Of a stretch of DNA of 63,225 nucleotides, positions 15,438 through 23,375 are shown piece after piece. The DNA comes from an uncultured Acetatifactor sp. (GTDB lineage Bacteria; Bacillota; Clostridia; Lachnospirales; Lachnospiraceae): contig CAJUJN010000022.1 in the NCBI GenBank assembly GCA_910586775.1, positions 1 to 63,225 on the forward strand. Reading direction: 5' to 3'. The translations under genes and the position numbers were made by a program. The stretch's first letter is position 1, and each line of letters opens with the position of its first letter. The notes under the pieces were generated by a model. That model did not search any database. It was not told the DNA's origin and saw nothing but the letters and a program-made list of their open reading frames with translations.

Positions 15438-16895
15438 ATGTATTATATAGGAATCGATCTGGGAACTTCCGCCGTTAAGCTGCTTCTGATGGACAGCGAC
15501 GGTAAAATCGTGAATATTGTGTCAAGGGAATATCCTTTATATTTCCCCCGCCCGGGCTGGTCGGAGCAGAAGCCGGAGGACTGGTATGAGCAGACCGTCC
15601 TCGGCATCAGGGAACTGATTCGGGATGTGGATAAATCTCAGGTGGCAGGCATCAGCTTCGGCGGGCAGATGCACGGCCTGGTCATTTTGGATGAAGACGA
15701 CAATGTAATCCGCCCTGCCATCCTGTGGAATGACGGCAGGACCACGGAGGAGACGGATTATCTCAACAATGTCATCGGAAAGGAAAAGCTGTCGGAATAT
15801 ACGGCGAATATTGCCTTTGCAGGCTTTACGGCCCCCAAGATTCTCTGGGTAAAAAACAAAGAACCGGAAAATTTTGCACGGATTTCCAAGATCATGCTGC
15901 CCAAGGATTATATCGCCTATAAGCTGACAGGGGTACATTGTACGGATGTGTCCGATGCGTCGGGGAGCTTATTGTTTGACGTGAAGAACCGCAGATGGTC
16001 TCAGGAAATGTGCGATATCTGCGGTATTACCACTGACAGGTTGGCAAAATGCTACGAGAGTTATGAGGCGGTGGGGACACTTCTGCCCCAGGTGGCTCAG
16101 GAACTGGGGCTTGGCACTTCCGTGAAGGTGGCGGCAGGCGCCGGGGATAACGCGGCGGCAGCGGTGGGAACCGGCACGGTAGGCGACAATATGTGCAATA
16201 TTTCCCTGGGCACCAGCGGCACTGTTTTCATCTCCTCGAAAAATTTCGGGGTGGATAAGTATAATGCCCTGCACTCCTTTGCCCATGCGGACGGCAGTTA
16301 CCATCTGATGGGCTGCATGCTCAGCGCGGCCAGCTGCAACAAGTGGTGGATGGATGATATTATCGGTACAAAGGACTATGCGGCAGAGCAGAAAGCGATT
16401 GAGAAACTTGGCGAGAACCATGTCTACTTCCTTCCCTATCTGATGGGAGAGCGCTCTCCCCACAACAATCCCAATGCCAGAGCGGTTTTCCTGGGGATGA
16501 GTATGGATACCACAAGGGCGGATATGACTCAGGCCGTGCTGGAGGGCGTGGCTTTTGCGCTGCGGGATTCCCTTGAGGTGGCCAAGTCCCTGGGAATAGA
16601 GCTGACACGCACCAAAATCTGCGGCGGCGGAGCCAGAAGCCCTCTGTGGAAAAAGATTATCGCCAATGTGCTGAACCTCAGGGTGGACGTGCTGGAGAGC
16701 GAGGAAGGGCCTTCCATGGGCGGTGCCATGCTGGCGGCGGTAGCCTGCGGCGAGTACGCAGACGTGGAGGAGATTGCGGCGAAGGTCGTGAAGGTAGTGG
16801 AGACCGTGGAGCCGGATGCGGAGCTGGTTGCGAAATATGAGGAGCGGTACAGGGAGTTCCGGGAGATTTATCCGGCGTGCAGGCCGCTGTTTTAG
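15438..16895 (+). CDS. xylB: Xylulokinase (FGGY family)
   Basis: 485 residues, full length for XylB. The N-terminus YYIGIDLGTSAVKLLL is the first phosphate-binding loop, FGGQMHGLV (about residues 74-82) the sugar-binding signature, and LGTSGTVF and CGGGARSPLW the later ATP-binding loops. It phosphorylates D-xylulose or a closely related ketose using ATP in the cytoplasm, feeding the pentose phosphate route. It is cotranscribed with the DUF4867 gene, with AGGAG upstream of the ATG. Other FGGY sugars cannot be excluded, because the neighbouring isomerase type is of the fucose/arabinose class. Confidence 0.9.
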   Translation: MYYIGIDLGTSAVKLLLMDSDGKIVNIVSREYPLYFPRPGWSEQKPEDWYEQTVLGIRELIRDVDKSQVAGISFGGQMHGLVILDEDDNVIRPAILWNDGRTTEETDYLNNVIGKEKLSEYTANIAFAGFTAPKILWVKNKEPENFARISKIMLPKDYIAYKLTGVHCTDVSDASGSLLFDVKNRRWSQEMCDICGITTDRLAKCYESYEAVGTLLPQVAQELGLGTSVKVAAGAGDNAAAAVGTGTVGDNMCNISLGTSGTVFISSKNFGVDKYNALHSFAHADGSYHLMGCMLSAASCNKWWMDDIIGTKDYAAEQKAIEKLGENHVYFLPYLMGERSPHNNPNARAVFLGMSMDTTRADMTQAVLEGVAFALRDSLEVAKSLGIELTRTKICGGGARSPLWKKIIANVLNLRVDVLESEEGPSMGGAMLAAVACGEYADVEEIAAKVVKVVETVEPDAELVAKYEERYREFREIYPACRPLF

Positions 16896-16992
16896 GCGTT
16901 TGACAATGAAATAATGAAATCTTGTGCATCACGGCAAGTTTTTGCTCCCGGTTCGTCCAGATTAGGTGTTTAACAGCAAAAATCTGTGTATT

Positions 16993-17041
16993 CCATGGAA
17001 ATTTTCAAATTTGTAGCAAAAAATCCATGGCATAGTATGAT
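16993..17041 (+). promoter_or_regulatory. Inverted repeat and weak promoter before the Panacea module
   Basis: CCATGGAAATTTT (16993-17005) and AAAAAATCCATGG (17018-17030) form an imperfect inverted repeat directly upstream of a possible -10 TATGAT (17036-17041). A -35-like TTGTAG lies inside the repeat at 17011 with 19-bp spacing. A repressor bound here would block transcription, as in autoregulated toxin-antitoxin operons. Confidence 0.45.
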
Positions 17042-17065
17042 AATTTGGAAGGAAGGTGGAAAAAG

Positions 17066-17470
17066 ATGGCTAAAGTTGAAAATATTATATTTTGTTTGCA
17101 GGCAGTCAATATGGACGAACAGGGAGTAACTGCCCAGAATATACTCAATGCGTTGAATCCGGAATATATTCCGGGACTGTTTACATTCTCTGTCATTGTG
17201 TCTGTTTTGGATGTCGATTCAGAAACAGGGCATCAGATTGAAGTTGACTTTGTGGATCCGGAGGGAAATTCCGTTGTCCATGTTGAAGGATCTATGCCGC
17301 CCCTGCCAACAGATAGTAGTAATCTTCCTAAAGAATATAAGGGAATTGACATCTCAATGAACTGGAATAATGTTAATTTTAAAATTTCCGGAAGCTATGA
17401 ACTGACACTTAAACTGGATGGCCAATGCATTGGCAGCAAGTCGATTTTTGTCAAGGGGAAGAACGAATAA
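17066..17470 (+). CDS. Small beta-rich protein (DUF6941-like), first gene of Panacea module
   Basis: 134 residues. The pattern IIFCLQAVNMDEQG followed by alternating strands (TFSVIVSVLDVD, QIEVDFVDPEGNSVV, NFKISGSYELTLKLDG) suggests a single beta-sandwich domain like DUF6941 proteins. I am not certain of that family. No membrane helix or signal peptide is present. AAGGAAGGTGG precedes the ATG. Its stop overlaps the next start as TAATG, so translation is coupled to the Panacea gene. Possible roles are a co-antitoxin, a sensor of the triggering ligand, or part of a larger defence complex. Confidence 0.72.
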   Translation: MAKVENIIFCLQAVNMDEQGVTAQNILNALNPEYIPGLFTFSVIVSVLDVDSETGHQIEVDFVDPEGNSVVHVEGSMPPLPTDSSNLPKEYKGIDISMNWNNVNFKISGSYELTLKLDGQCIGSKSIFVKGKNE

Positions 17471-18033
17471 TGGAACAGGAAATAAAATTTTCTCCTACAA
17501 GGGGAAACATCAATACTTTGAATTATTTTACACCATTGTCCCGCAGAGGTGGTCAGCTCAATCAGCTGAACTATACCTTTTCAGGTTCCGCGCAACCGGC
17601 TGATATATTTGCATTAGCCAAAGCGTTTCTGACTATTTCCGAAATGACCAACAAGAAACTGCAGAAGCTGTGCTATTATGCCAAAGCATGGCATTTGGCT
17701 CTATACGATGAGAATCTGATTGAAGAACAGTTCCAGGCATGGGTTCATGGCGCTGTGCAGCCGGCTCTGTATCAGCTTTACAAACCATATGGCTTTTCCG
17801 AAATAAAGAGAGTGGACAGCTTTGTGGGGATTCCGGAAACCTTTTTGGATTTTGCAAGGGAAATTTATTCTTCATATGGCCATTTGTCCGGAGATGAACT
17901 GGAACGTTTAAATCATCAGGAAGACCCCTGGATTATTGCAAGAGGCGGATGTAAGCCATGGGAAAGCTGCACTACTGAGATTTCCGAGGAAGATATGAAG
18001 TCATACTACAGAAGGAAGATGCAGATTTATTAA
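17470..18033 (+). CDS. Panacea (SocA/DUF4065) domain antitoxin-like protein
   Basis: 187 residues. From about residue 50 the sequence ALAKAFLTISEMTNKKLQKL, CYYAKAWHLALYDENLIEE, FQAWVHGAVQPALYQLYKPYG is a clear Panacea/SocA-type domain. Panacea domains are known antitoxin domains paired with many unrelated toxins, and SocA is a proteolytic adaptor for SocB in Caulobacter. The N-terminal 45 residues are variable, as expected of the toxin-specific part. The gene is coupled on both sides by TAATG overlaps of one base, with the beta-rich protein upstream and the unrecognised protein downstream. Function as antitoxin is inferred from domain and context. Confidence 0.85.
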   Translation: MEQEIKFSPTRGNINTLNYFTPLSRRGGQLNQLNYTFSGSAQPADIFALAKAFLTISEMTNKKLQKLCYYAKAWHLALYDENLIEEQFQAWVHGAVQPALYQLYKPYGFSEIKRVDSFVGIPETFLDFAREIYSSYGHLSGDELERLNHQEDPWIIARGGCKPWESCTTEISEEDMKSYYRRKMQIY

Positions 18034-18671
18034 TGAAACGGTATAAAAAAGTGCAACTTCTATATGATACTGACAAGTTGTCACTGATGAAAAGGGGATG
18101 GTATGATATGCCCAAAATTCCGATAGCCGAAGTTCCAAAGATTCAAAAGATTTCTCCCGCCAATACGGAGAGTTTAAAAAGGCAGAGGAAGGTTTGTTTT
18201 TCTTTTGCGGCGGTAGATAAAAACGAGTATTTCAATTTGGACGGCACATGCCAGAAATGGGCGGCTGATTTATTTGACACAATGCAAAAGGTATCCAATA
18301 TTTCTGTAAGTGAGATATATAATGGAACCTATTCCCATAAGGGTTCTCCTTTCAGAATTCATCAGCATGATTCTGCAAAACCGCCATGTAGGATACCGGA
18401 TAAGGTATCGCAGGAAGATATGTGGCAGATAAGGATATCTACAAGTAAAGGTGGGATTCATGGAGTATTCGTAGACAACATTTTTTATGTTATTTGGTTT
18501 GACCCACAGCACAATTTATATCCGGATGAAAACCATGGCGGTCTGAAAAAGGTTATGCCTCCATCTACCTGCTGTAAAGACAGGGACGCTGAAATCTCAG
18601 AACTGAAAAAGCGACTTGCCGGATTGGAAGAAGAGAACAGAGTTTATGCAGAAATGTTTGAAAAGGTTTGA
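18033..18671 (+). CDS. Unrecognised protein, candidate toxin of Panacea module
   Basis: 212 residues, coupled to the Panacea gene through TAATG. I recognise no family with confidence. After about 50 residues of basic linker (KRQRKVCFSF at 49-58), a compact domain follows, containing WAADLFDTMQKVSNISVSEI, then GSPFRIHQH, WQIRISTSKGGIHGVF, and VDNIFYVIWFDPQHNLYP with a terminal DENHGG. The strand-rich QIRISTSKG...IFYVIWFD segment recalls RelE/HigB-like or small nuclease folds, but no catalytic set is assigned. The last 30 residues (EISELKKRLAGLEEENRVYA) form a coiled coil. Position after a Panacea antitoxin makes it the probable toxin. Confidence 0.6.
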   Translation: MKRYKKVQLLYDTDKLSLMKRGWYDMPKIPIAEVPKIQKISPANTESLKRQRKVCFSFAAVDKNEYFNLDGTCQKWAADLFDTMQKVSNISVSEIYNGTYSHKGSPFRIHQHDSAKPPCRIPDKVSQEDMWQIRISTSKGGIHGVFVDNIFYVIWFDPQHNLYPDENHGGLKKVMPPSTCCKDRDAEISELKKRLAGLEEENRVYAEMFEKV

Positions 18672-18694
18672 TGCCATCAACGGAAAGGACAGAA

Positions 18695-19474
18695 ATGAAA
18701 TTTGTAACATTCAATATACGGTATGACTGCGGTTATGACGGCGAGAACAATTTTGAGTTCAGGAAGCCGCTTATCCTGCAGAAAATCGCGCAGGAGAAAC
18801 CGGATATCCTGTGTTTTCAGGAAGTACTGCCCCATGTGGCGGTGTGGCTGAAGGAGAATCTGGATGACTACTATATTGTAGGCTGCGGCCGCAGTGTGTC
18901 CCTCCGGGACGAGCAGTCGGCCATCGCTTACCGGAAGGAACGGATGAACCTGATGAAGATGGACACCTACTGGCTTTCGGAGACGCCCACGGCGCCCGGT
19001 TCCCGTTATCCGGGGCAGAGCGATTGTCCCAGAATATGCACGGAGGCGGTGTTTGAGGACATGCGGACAAGGCAGGTATTCCGGGTGGCCAACGCTCATC
19101 TGGACAATGCGGGGCAGCTGGCCAGAAAGCTGGCTCTGGAGCAGATTCTGAAAAAGGTGGCGGCGGACTCCTTTTTCGGGGATGTTCCCACTGTGGTGAC
19201 AGGAGACTTTAATATGGAGCCGGACTGGGAAGAGATGCAGGTTTTGAAGGAATATCCCGAATTCGTCAACCAGACGGAACAGATCGGGGTGACATATCAC
19301 GGCTACTGGAAAGGCGATGAGCAGTCAAGTATCGACTTCATCATTACCCGGGGAGCGGTAAGGTGTGAGCAGCTGGATAAATGGACGGATCAGAGAGAAG
19401 GGCTATACCTGTCGGACCATTATCCGGTCTGCGCGGAGCTTGTGCTGGAAAATCATTCTTTGGAAGAACTATGA
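18695..19474 (+). CDS. Endonuclease/exonuclease/phosphatase (EEP) family protein
   Basis: 259 residues from the ATG at 18695 (AAAGGA eight bases upstream; an earlier TTG at 18668 overlaps the previous gene and adds nothing conserved). EEP hallmarks are FNIRYD (Asn7), CFQEV (Glu43), VTGDFNMEP, SIDFI and a closing LSDHYPV with the catalytic His. It cleaves phosphodiester or phosphomonoester bonds with Mg2+; targets in this superfamily range from DNA to inositol phosphates and sphingomyelin. No secretion signal is present. It may be an independent gene or read through from the Panacea operon 24 bp upstream. Confidence 0.85.
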   Translation: MKFVTFNIRYDCGYDGENNFEFRKPLILQKIAQEKPDILCFQEVLPHVAVWLKENLDDYYIVGCGRSVSLRDEQSAIAYRKERMNLMKMDTYWLSETPTAPGSRYPGQSDCPRICTEAVFEDMRTRQVFRVANAHLDNAGQLARKLALEQILKKVAADSFFGDVPTVVTGDFNMEPDWEEMQVLKEYPEFVNQTEQIGVTYHGYWKGDEQSSIDFIITRGAVRCEQLDKWTDQREGLYLSDHYPVCAELVLENHSLEEL

Positions 19475-19606
19475 ATGCATAACGTGTGACTTTAAGCCGA
19501 GGGAGATATCCGGATGGTTTAAAACTTGGCATTGGCTGTTTGGCCAATCGTCTTAACGCAAAAGAAGAGCTGAAACAAGGGGACGATCAGAAAGGAGAAA
19601 CGAGAA

Positions 19607-21082
19607 ATGAGAGTGCTTATGTTCGACATTGACACATTGCGGGCAGACCACATGGGATGTTACGGCTATGGGCGGAACACCACGCCTGTGATGGATGAAA
19701 TTGCGGAGGAAGGAGTGCGGTTTGAAGACTATTACTGCCCCAACGCGCCCTGCCTGCCATCCAGGGCATCTATGATCAGCGGACAGTACGGGATTCACAA
19801 CGGTATCGTAGGACACGGGGGGACGGCGGCGGATATGCGCCTACAGGGCAGGAGCAGAAGCTTTACGGATGAGATTTCGGAAAACGGCCTGTTTATGCAG
19901 TTCCGCCGGGCGGGGATGCATACGGTATCTTTTTCCACCTTTGCGGAGCGCCACAGCGCATGGTGGTTTAATTCCGGTTTCAATGAATGCCATAATGTGG
20001 GCAGGAGAGGCGGAGAAACGGCGGAGATGGTGACGCCGAAGGTACTGGAGTGGCTGGAAAAGAACGGGAAAGAGGACAACTGGATGATGCATGTGCATTA
20101 CTGGGATCCCCACACGCCTTACCGGACACCGGCGGATTACAGGAGCGGCCTGGAGGATACGCCCATGCCGGACGACTGGATTACGGAGGAGATTTTCGCG
20201 GAGCACCTTCTGCATATAGGGCCTCACGGGGCAAACGAGATCAATATGTGGAATGACGATCATAATGCCCATTGGCCTAAACATCCCGGCAGCCTTAAAG
20301 ACCTGGAAGAGGCTAAGCGTTTCCTGAATTCCTATGATGACGGAATCCGGTATACCGATGACAATATCGGCCGGATTATCGGCTGGCTGAAGGAAAACGG
20401 ACTGTATGACGATGATCTGGCTATTATCATCACGGCGGACCACGGGGAGGATCTGGGAGAGTTCGGCGTGTATGCGGAGCATGGCATGGCCGATGATCCG
20501 GTCTGCAGGATCCCGCTGATCATCCGCTGGCCGGGGATGCGGAAAGGGGCGGTGGTGAAGGGCTTCCATGACAATACGGACCTGGCGCCTACCATGCAGG
20601 AGCTGCTGGGCACATCCCTGGCAACCTGGGACAACTTCCGCTACGACGGCGTTTCCTTTGCGAAAGCCCTGAAGGACGGCACGGACTGCTCCAAACCTTA
20701 CGCGGTGCTGACCCAGTGCGCCCATGTGTGCCAGAGGAGTGTACGGTTTGACGATTATATCTATATCCGCACCATTCATGGCGGCGGGCATCTGCTGCCG
20801 GACGAGATGCTGTTCCATGTGAAGGAGGATCCTCATGAGCTGCATAATCTGGCGGAGGAACGCCCGGACTTGTGCGCCAGGGGAGCGAAGATGATTCTGG
20901 ACTGGACGGACAGCATGATGAAGTCATCCCGGTCAGATGTTGATCCCATGTGGACCGTAATGCGGGAAGGCGGGCCCGAGCATTGCAGGGGCGCATTGAA
21001 AGGATATATGGAGCGGATCAAGGGAACGCCCCGGGAATACGGGATTCCTTTGCTGCAGGAGAAGTATGGGGAGTTTATATGA
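19607..21082 (+). CDS. Type I sulfatase
   Basis: 491 residues. Metal-binding DIDTLRADH begins the alkaline-phosphatase-like fold, and PNAPCLPSR contains the C-x-P-S-R sulfatase signature with Cys49, to be converted to formylglycine. Later motifs HYWDPHTPY and TADHGEDLGEFG supply metal and substrate ligands. There is no signal peptide, so it should desulfate sugars inside the cell, or leave by a nonclassical route. Maturation by an anaerobic sulfatase-maturating enzyme is required in such anaerobes; none is in this window. AAAGGAG lies before the ATG. Host mucin or glycosaminoglycan sulfate groups are likely substrates. A MITE follows directly after the stop. Confidence 0.9.
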   Translation: MRVLMFDIDTLRADHMGCYGYGRNTTPVMDEIAEEGVRFEDYYCPNAPCLPSRASMISGQYGIHNGIVGHGGTAADMRLQGRSRSFTDEISENGLFMQFRRAGMHTVSFSTFAERHSAWWFNSGFNECHNVGRRGGETAEMVTPKVLEWLEKNGKEDNWMMHVHYWDPHTPYRTPADYRSGLEDTPMPDDWITEEIFAEHLLHIGPHGANEINMWNDDHNAHWPKHPGSLKDLEEAKRFLNSYDDGIRYTDDNIGRIIGWLKENGLYDDDLAIIITADHGEDLGEFGVYAEHGMADDPVCRIPLIIRWPGMRKGAVVKGFHDNTDLAPTMQELLGTSLATWDNFRYDGVSFAKALKDGTDCSKPYAVLTQCAHVCQRSVRFDDYIYIRTIHGGGHLLPDEMLFHVKEDPHELHNLAEERPDLCARGAKMILDWTDSMMKSSRSDVDPMWTVMREGGPEHCRGALKGYMERIKGTPREYGIPLLQEKYGEFI

Positions 21083-21084
21083 TT

Positions 21085-21187
21085 TATACTCACAAACGCA
21101 AATAATTGCCGTCTGCAGAATATAGCGAGTGAACGCATCGCGGCAATCCAGAGCTGAAAGCGGCAATAAAATGCGTTCACGAGTATA
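21085..21187. mobile_element. MITE family A, copy 1 (103 bp)
   Basis: Terminal inverted repeats of about 27 bp: the left end TATACTCACAAACGCAAATA continues to ATTGCCG, and the right end is its imperfect complement ending GAGTATA. An internal GTGAACGCAT repeats part of the terminus. Related copies lie at 28178-28383 and 35368-35468. The element starts two bases after the sulfatase stop. Confidence 0.8.
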
Positions 21188-21194
21188 ATTCGTT

Positions 21195-21226
21195 ACAAAG
21201 GGGCTGTTTCCCGACAGCCCCTTTGT
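21195..21226. terminator. Strong hairpin between convergent transcripts
   Basis: ACAAAGGGGCTGT (21195-21207) pairs perfectly with 21214-21226. There is no T run, so termination is probable rather than certain. Confidence 0.55.
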
Positions 21227-21297
21227 GCAGAAACTCCATCAGCAGCATTTCCTCTCGTAGCAATCGTGACTTCATGGCCTTCTGCCGGAAGTTCATT

Positions 21298-21399
21298 TAT
21301 ACTGCGCACCGGTTAAATTTGCAGTGCAACCCGACTGCAGACCGCCAGCCAGGTACTTTCCCAGGGACACCACTGTAAATCCTGGCGGTCTGCAGTATA
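21298..21399. mobile_element. MITE family B, copy 1 (102 bp)
   Basis: Begins TATACTGCGCACCGGTTAAA and ends with an imperfect inverted copy, GCAGTATA. An inner CTGCAGACCGCC/GGCGGTCTGCAG pair makes a long hairpin. The second copy at 23039-23139 has the same orientation and about 80 percent identity by eye. The copies bracket the ATPase-permease genes of the amino acid importer. Confidence 0.8.
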
Positions 21400-21470
21400 C
21401 CATTCGTATGCCGAAAATCTGGTGCCGCCTGTTGCCAAAATTTTCATTCTTATCACCGCGGATAATGGAT

Positions 21471-22214
21471 TTACAGCACCTTGGCCAGGAAATCCCGCGT
21501 CCTGGGCTGCTTCGGAGCGGAGAAAATTTCTTCCGGAGTACCTTCCTCCACGATTTTCCCGTCTGCCATAAAAATCACTCTGTCAGCCATTTCTCTGGCG
21601 AAGCCCATTTCGTGGGTGACTACTACCATAGTCATGCCTTCTCTGGCCAGTTCCTTCATAACCTCCAGTACTTCCCCCACCATCTCCGGGTCCAGCGCGG
21701 AGGTAGGTTCGTCAAAGAGCATGACCTCCGGGTCCATGCAGAGAGCACGGACGATGGCAATCCGCTGTTTCTGGCCGCCGGACAGCTGGCTGGGGTAAGC
21801 GCCGGCCCGGTCTCCCAGTCCCACCCGTTCCAGCAGTGTCCTGGCCTGTGCTTCCGCATCGCTCTGGGACTTTTTCAAAAGCTTCATGGGAGCCAGGGTC
21901 ATATTCTTTAAAATCGTCATGTGAGGGAACAGGTTAAAGTGCTGGAACACCATTCCCATCTTCTGGCGGTGGAGATTGATATTGGCATTTTTGTCGGTGA
22001 TATCCGTCCCTTCGAACAGAATCTGTCCTCCCGTGGGGACTTCCAGCAGGTTCAGGCATCTTAAGAAAGTGGATTTCCCGGAACCGGAAGGGCCGATGAC
22101 TACCACCACTTCGCCCTTGCGGACAGAAGCGGTCACACCGTCCAGGGCTTTGATTTCGCCGCCGTTATAGTGCTTCCGTACCTCTTTTGCCTGAATAATA
22201 AAATTATCGCTCAC
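21471..22214 (-). CDS. Polar amino acid ABC transporter, ATP-binding protein
   Basis: 247 residues, standard size for GlnQ/ArtP-type ATPases. Walker A GPSGSGKST (about residues 41-49), Q-loop FQHFNLFPHMT, signature LSGGQKQRIAI, Walker B VMLFDEPTSALDP and H-loop VTHEMGF are all intact. It energises uptake of a polar amino acid at the inner face of the membrane. The gene overlaps the upstream permease gene by 11 bp. The substrate-binding lipoprotein is encoded 390 bp upstream in the same direction, completing a three-component importer. Confidence 0.93.
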   Translation of the reverse strand: MSDNFIIQAKEVRKHYNGGEIKALDGVTASVRKGEVVVVIGPSGSGKSTFLRCLNLLEVPTGGQILFEGTDITDKNANINLHRQKMGMVFQHFNLFPHMTILKNMTLAPMKLLKKSQSDAEAQARTLLERVGLGDRAGAYPSQLSGGQKQRIAIVRALCMDPEVMLFDEPTSALDPEMVGEVLEVMKELAREGMTMVVVTHEMGFAREMADRVIFMADGKIVEEGTPEEIFSAPKQPRTRDFLAKVL

Positions 22215-22986
22215 TGCTTCTCAGCCTCCTTTCCAGTTTCCCTACCAGGAAAGTAAAGAACATTACCAGCACCAGATAGATCAGCGCGGACATCAGCAGG
22301 GGGAACAGATAATCATAGCAGTTGCCTCCGATGATATTGCCTGCGTAGGTGATATCCGTCAGCCCTACATAGCCTGCCACCGCGGTCTCCTTTAACAGGA
22401 CGATGAATTCGTTTGCCAGAGTGGGCAGCACGGCCTTGAAGGCCTGGGGCAAAATAATGTAGCGCATGGTGGACACATAGCCGAAGCCCAGGCTGCGTCC
22501 TGCTTCCATCTGTCCGGCATCGATGGACATGATGCCGCCCCGGATGATTTCCGCCACATAGGCTCCGGAGTTAATGCCGAAAGACAGGGCGGCTACCATG
22601 ACCTTGTTCCGGCTGGAGGCGAAGATGACGAAATACATGATCATCAGCTGCACTACCATGGGCGTACCGCGGATGACTGTCAGGTATACCCTTGCAATGG
22701 CATTGAAGAAGCCCAGGGCAAATTTGCCGGGACCGTGCAGTTCCGTATGGTTTTTGTCCCAGGATACGCGGACCAGAGAGACGACCACGCCCAGAGCCAC
22801 GCCGATGAGAAGCGCCAGAAGGGTAAGCAGCAGGGTATTTCCCAACCCCTTTATGTACATTTGGTACCTGTCGTCAAAGATAAAGCTTTTGTAGACATCG
22901 TACCCGAAATCGTTCAGCCACTCGGGGCCGTTCTGTATCCAGTCCGGCGCAACCAGGGGCCAGCTTTGAGAAGCGGATGGTCTCAT
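22204..22986 (-). CDS. Polar amino acid ABC transporter, permease protein
   Basis: 260 residues. Hydrophobic helices start at GLGNTLLLTLLALLIGVALG (about residue 48), and the HisM/GlnP-type EAA loop reads MEAGRSLGFGYVSTMRYIIL. Four to five membrane helices are expected. AAGGAG lies before the ATG at 22986; a longer frame to 23322 crosses a MITE and was rejected. The N-terminal 45 residues are cytoplasmic or pre-membrane. It forms the channel with the overlapping downstream ATPase. Confidence 0.9.
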   Translation of the reverse strand: MRPSASQSWPLVAPDWIQNGPEWLNDFGYDVYKSFIFDDRYQMYIKGLGNTLLLTLLALLIGVALGVVVSLVRVSWDKNHTELHGPGKFALGFFNAIARVYLTVIRGTPMVVQLMIMYFVIFASSRNKVMVAALSFGINSGAYVAEIIRGGIMSIDAGQMEAGRSLGFGYVSTMRYIILPQAFKAVLPTLANEFIVLLKETAVAGYVGLTDITYAGNIIGGNCYDYLFPLLMSALIYLVLVMFFTFLVGKLERRLRSSER

Positions 22987-23038
22987 GGGGTGATTCTCCT
23001 TTTTGTCATAAGTTGTGCTTTCGTGTGCAGATGCAGTA

Positions 23039-23139
23039 TATACCGCGCACCGGTTGAAGTTGCAGTACAACCCGACTGCAGACCGCCAGCCGGGTATTTT
23101 CCCGGAGGCATCACTGTAAACCTCGCGGTCTGCAGTATA
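23039..23139. mobile_element. MITE family B, copy 2 (101 bp)
   Basis: The same element as at 21298-21399, in direct orientation, beginning TATACCGCGCACCGGTTGAA and ending CTGCAGTATA. It sits between the permease start and the terminator of the substrate-binding protein gene, so it separates the binding-protein gene from the rest of its operon. Confidence 0.8.
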
Positions 23140-23302
23140 ATTCCGACACGGCGCCTTCCGTTTTTTGAAAAGGGCATTTCGGAAAGGGCAAAATCGAAAT
23201 GGTTCTGTGCGGCATTTCAATGCCGTGTGGACGCGCAGGGGGAATGCTTCATTCCGTCGGAAAGGGCGGATAAAGATGCTCACAGTGCCCACAGCACAGA
23301 TA

Positions 23303-23336
23303 AGGGCTGCCGCATCAGGCAATCCGGCGGCAGCCC
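23303..23336 (-). terminator. GC-rich hairpin after the binding-protein gene
   Basis: GGGCTGCCGC and GCGGCAGCCC pair across a 14-base loop, 40 bp past the stop of the minus-strand binding-protein gene. It could partly terminate transcription, raising binding-protein levels over the permease and ATPase, a common arrangement. Confidence 0.6.
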
Positions 23337-23375
23337 CTGTATCCGGGATTCAGGCCGGATAGTTTGGAACAGGAA

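Noticed and set aside
17238..17254. TTGAAGT-type match inside the first Panacea-module gene
   Set aside because: It is a single copy within codons for IEVDF; a regulatory meaning cannot be supported.
22987..23322. N-terminal extension of the amino acid permease
   Set aside because: It would translate through a MITE and lacks a ribosome binding site; AAGGAG precedes the ATG at 22986.
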